Shown here piece by piece: positions 13,224-14,667 of a stretch of DNA of 14,667 nucleotides (the first letter of the stretch is position 1; each line of letters begins with the position of its first letter). The stretch is from an uncultured Polymorphobacter sp. (GTDB lineage Bacteria; Pseudomonadota; Alphaproteobacteria; Sphingomonadales; Sphingomonadaceae): NCBI GenBank assembly GCA_937894055.1, contig CALDHQ010000389.1:1-14667 (forward strand). Reading direction: 5' to 3'. Below the pieces are notes generated by a model. That model searched no databases. It saw only the letters and a program-made list of their open reading frames with translations, and had not been told where the DNA came from. The translations under genes and the position numbers were made by a program.

Positions 13224-14667
13224 ATGAAGCGGCATTTTGTGGCAGTTACCTCTGCTGTCCTTGCCGCGGCCGTGATAGGCCTGTCAGCGCCGGCAGTGGC
13301 GCAGACGATCGATCCCAAGGTGCTCCAGCAGGTGCAGGGCCAGCTTGGCGTCGGCACCTCCAGCAATTCTTCTGCGTCGCAGGTTGATCGCGCCCGCGAG
13401 TCGATTCCCAACAGCATGGAGTCGCTGCCGCTCGGCACGAGGATCGATACCACCGAAGAACAGCAGTTGCGCCGTGAGCAATCGCGCGTGGCGCTGGCGA
13501 AAATCTATCGTGCATCACCCATCGAGCGTGAGTTCAGGGCACGTCTGGCGGATCCGACGCTCCGCCAGTTCGGCTATGAACTGTTCCAGTCGGTGCAGGA
13601 CGCCGCCGGCATCATGACCGGTTCTGCAGGCGATTCGTACGTCGTCGGCTTCGGCGATGAACTTGTGGTGCAGTTCCAGGGTGCGACCAACGACAGCAAG
13701 ACCGTGCGTGTCGACCGCGAGGGCCGGCTGATCGTCGGCGCACTGCCGCCGATTCCCGCCGCGGGGCGGTCGCTCGGTGCTGTGCGCAACGACCTTGAAG
13801 CCGCGACGCGGCGGACGATGCTGGGCACAGAAGTGTTTGTGTCATTGGGCTCGGTGCGGTCGATCACGGTCTTTGTCGGCGGTGAAGTCGAACGGCCAGG
13901 GCAGGTCGGGCTCACTGCACTCGCTGACATCAGCGCCGCACTGGCACGCGCCGGCGGCATTCGCCGGTCGGGCAGCCTGCGCAACGTCAAGATCATTTCG
14001 GGCGGCAGCACGCGCAGTGTCGATCTGTACGGCCTGCTCGGCATCGGCGCGCCGCCATCGGTGCGCTTGCGCGACGGCGACCGCATCATCGTGCCCGTTA
14101 TCGGTGACACCGCTGCTGTCGCGGGCTCGGTTTCGCGGCCAGGCATCTATGAATTGCGCGGCGGCACGTCGGTCAGCGAATTGCTGGCCTACGCCGGCGG
14201 GGCATTGCGTCCGCGCGGCAACTCGATCGCCATCAGCCGCATTGCCGCCGATGGTGCCGAAGAGTTCGTGCGCGCGGCCAGCCTGTCGAGCCGCGTCGTT
14301 CCCGGCGATGCGCTGCAGCTCGTTGGCGGCAGCGCCGGCGGCGCCACGGGCCGCGTGATGCTATATGGTAACGTCCAGAACCCCGGACCACGCCCGCTCT
14401 CGGCGGCGCCCACGGTGCGCGACCTGCTCGGCGAAGTCCGCGACCTGCGCTTCGACACCTATATGCCGATGGCGATCCTCATCCGCCGCGATCCGGTGAC
14501 GGCGACGCGCTCGTTCCAGCCGGTCAATCTGATGACGGCGCTGCAAGGCCGCCCTGGTGTTGCACTGCGCAGCGATGATCGCCTCTACGTCTTCGCGCGC
14601 TCGGATATCGATTTCATCAATCGCTCGCCGGTGCGCCGCATTGTTCTCGGGCAGCCAAACCCGCTGC
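13224..14667 (+). CDS. Polysaccharide export protein with SLBB repeats, 3' end missing
   Basis: The frame stays open for 481 codons to the window edge. Residues 1-26 (MKRHFVAVTSAVLAAAVIGL then SAPAVA) are a signal peptide with cleavage expected before Gln27. There is no lipobox cysteine, unlike Wza. A linker of about 110 residues, partly charged (RIDTTEEQQLRREQSRVALA), precedes the polysaccharide export domain at about 136-207 (SYVVGFGDELVVQFQG). Three SLBB-type repeats follow at about 214-265, 296-345 and 377-425, each with a G-x-V-x-x-P-G core (GGEVERPGQV, GSVSRPGIY, GNVQNPGPR). Such proteins form or gate the outer-membrane channel for capsule or exopolysaccharide. It is probably the first gene of an export locus continuing beyond the window. 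Confidence 0.85.
   Translation, partial: MKRHFVAVTSAVLAAAVIGLSAPAVAQTIDPKVLQQVQGQLGVGTSSNSSASQVDRARESIPNSMESLPLGTRIDTTEEQQLRREQSRVALAKIYRASPIEREFRARLADPTLRQFGYELFQSVQDAAGIMTGSAGDSYVVGFGDELVVQFQGATNDSKTVRVDREGRLIVGALPPIPAAGRSLGAVRNDLEAATRRTMLGTEVFVSLGSVRSITVFVGGEVERPGQVGLTALADISAALARAGGIRRSGSLRNVKIISGGSTRSVDLYGLLGIGAPPSVRLRDGDRIIVPVIGDTAAVAGSVSRPGIYELRGGTSVSELLAYAGGALRPRGNSIAISRIAADGAEEFVRAASLSSRVVPGDALQLVGGSAGGATGRVMLYGNVQNPGPRPLSAAPTVRDLLGEVRDLRFDTYMPMAILIRRDPVTATRSFQPVNLMTALQGRPGVALRSDDRLYVFARSDIDFINRSPVRRIVLGQPNPL

Noticed and set aside
1..14667. CRISPR arrays, insertion sequences, tRNA or rRNA genes
   Set aside because: No spaced direct repeats, transposase-like frames, cloverleaf candidates or rRNA-like stretches were seen by eye on either strand.

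Overview
The window is GC-rich and reads like a Sphingomonadales-type alphaproteobacterium. It carries a COQ9-family gene, a UbiK-type BMFP gene and a PetP-like MarR gene beside a branched-chain aminotransferase gene. It also has several signal-peptide outer-membrane proteins, and GTG starts at marC, proC and COQ9. This placement is my inference from gene content and codon habits; no search was run.

Positions 1-190 do not fit the rest. They encode a piece of a major facilitator transporter with strongly C-ending codons of actinobacterial style. It then continues in frame into the C-terminal part of an alginate-export-type outer-membrane barrel. This looks like a chimeric join, most simply an assembly artefact.

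190-4971 is a plus-strand cluster: the barrel's 3' end, a short-chain dehydrogenase/reductase (SDR), a winged-helix regulator, a second SDR carrying a Tat-type leader, a MarC-family membrane protein and a 258-residue outer-membrane protein. The two SDRs are close paralogues that differ mainly at their N-termini. The layout suggests uptake and oxidation of a small alcohol, ketone or terpenoid-like compound, but the substrate cannot be read from the sequence.

5051-7291 is a self-contained regulated unit. A minus-strand MarR gene diverges from an FAD aromatic-type monooxygenase gene followed by a small four-helix membrane protein gene. The 83-bp divergent spacer holds two 15-bp palindromes 49 bp apart. 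One covers the -10 of a near-consensus promoter that would start transcription on the first base of the marR start codon, so marR is predicted to be leaderless and autoregulated.

7292-7730 has no convincing gene but holds a good sigma70-type promoter. It is followed by a conserved housekeeping row: tlyA, tspO-like, ubiK-type, ybjN-like, proC and COQ9. The last overlaps tail to tail with a second MarR gene (11218-11730, minus). That gene diverges from an ilvE-type aminotransferase gene. After a small putative exported-peptide gene, the window ends inside a polysaccharide export (Wza/OPX-type) gene, probably the start of an exopolysaccharide locus.

No tRNA, rRNA, CRISPR array, insertion sequence or integrase gene was seen.
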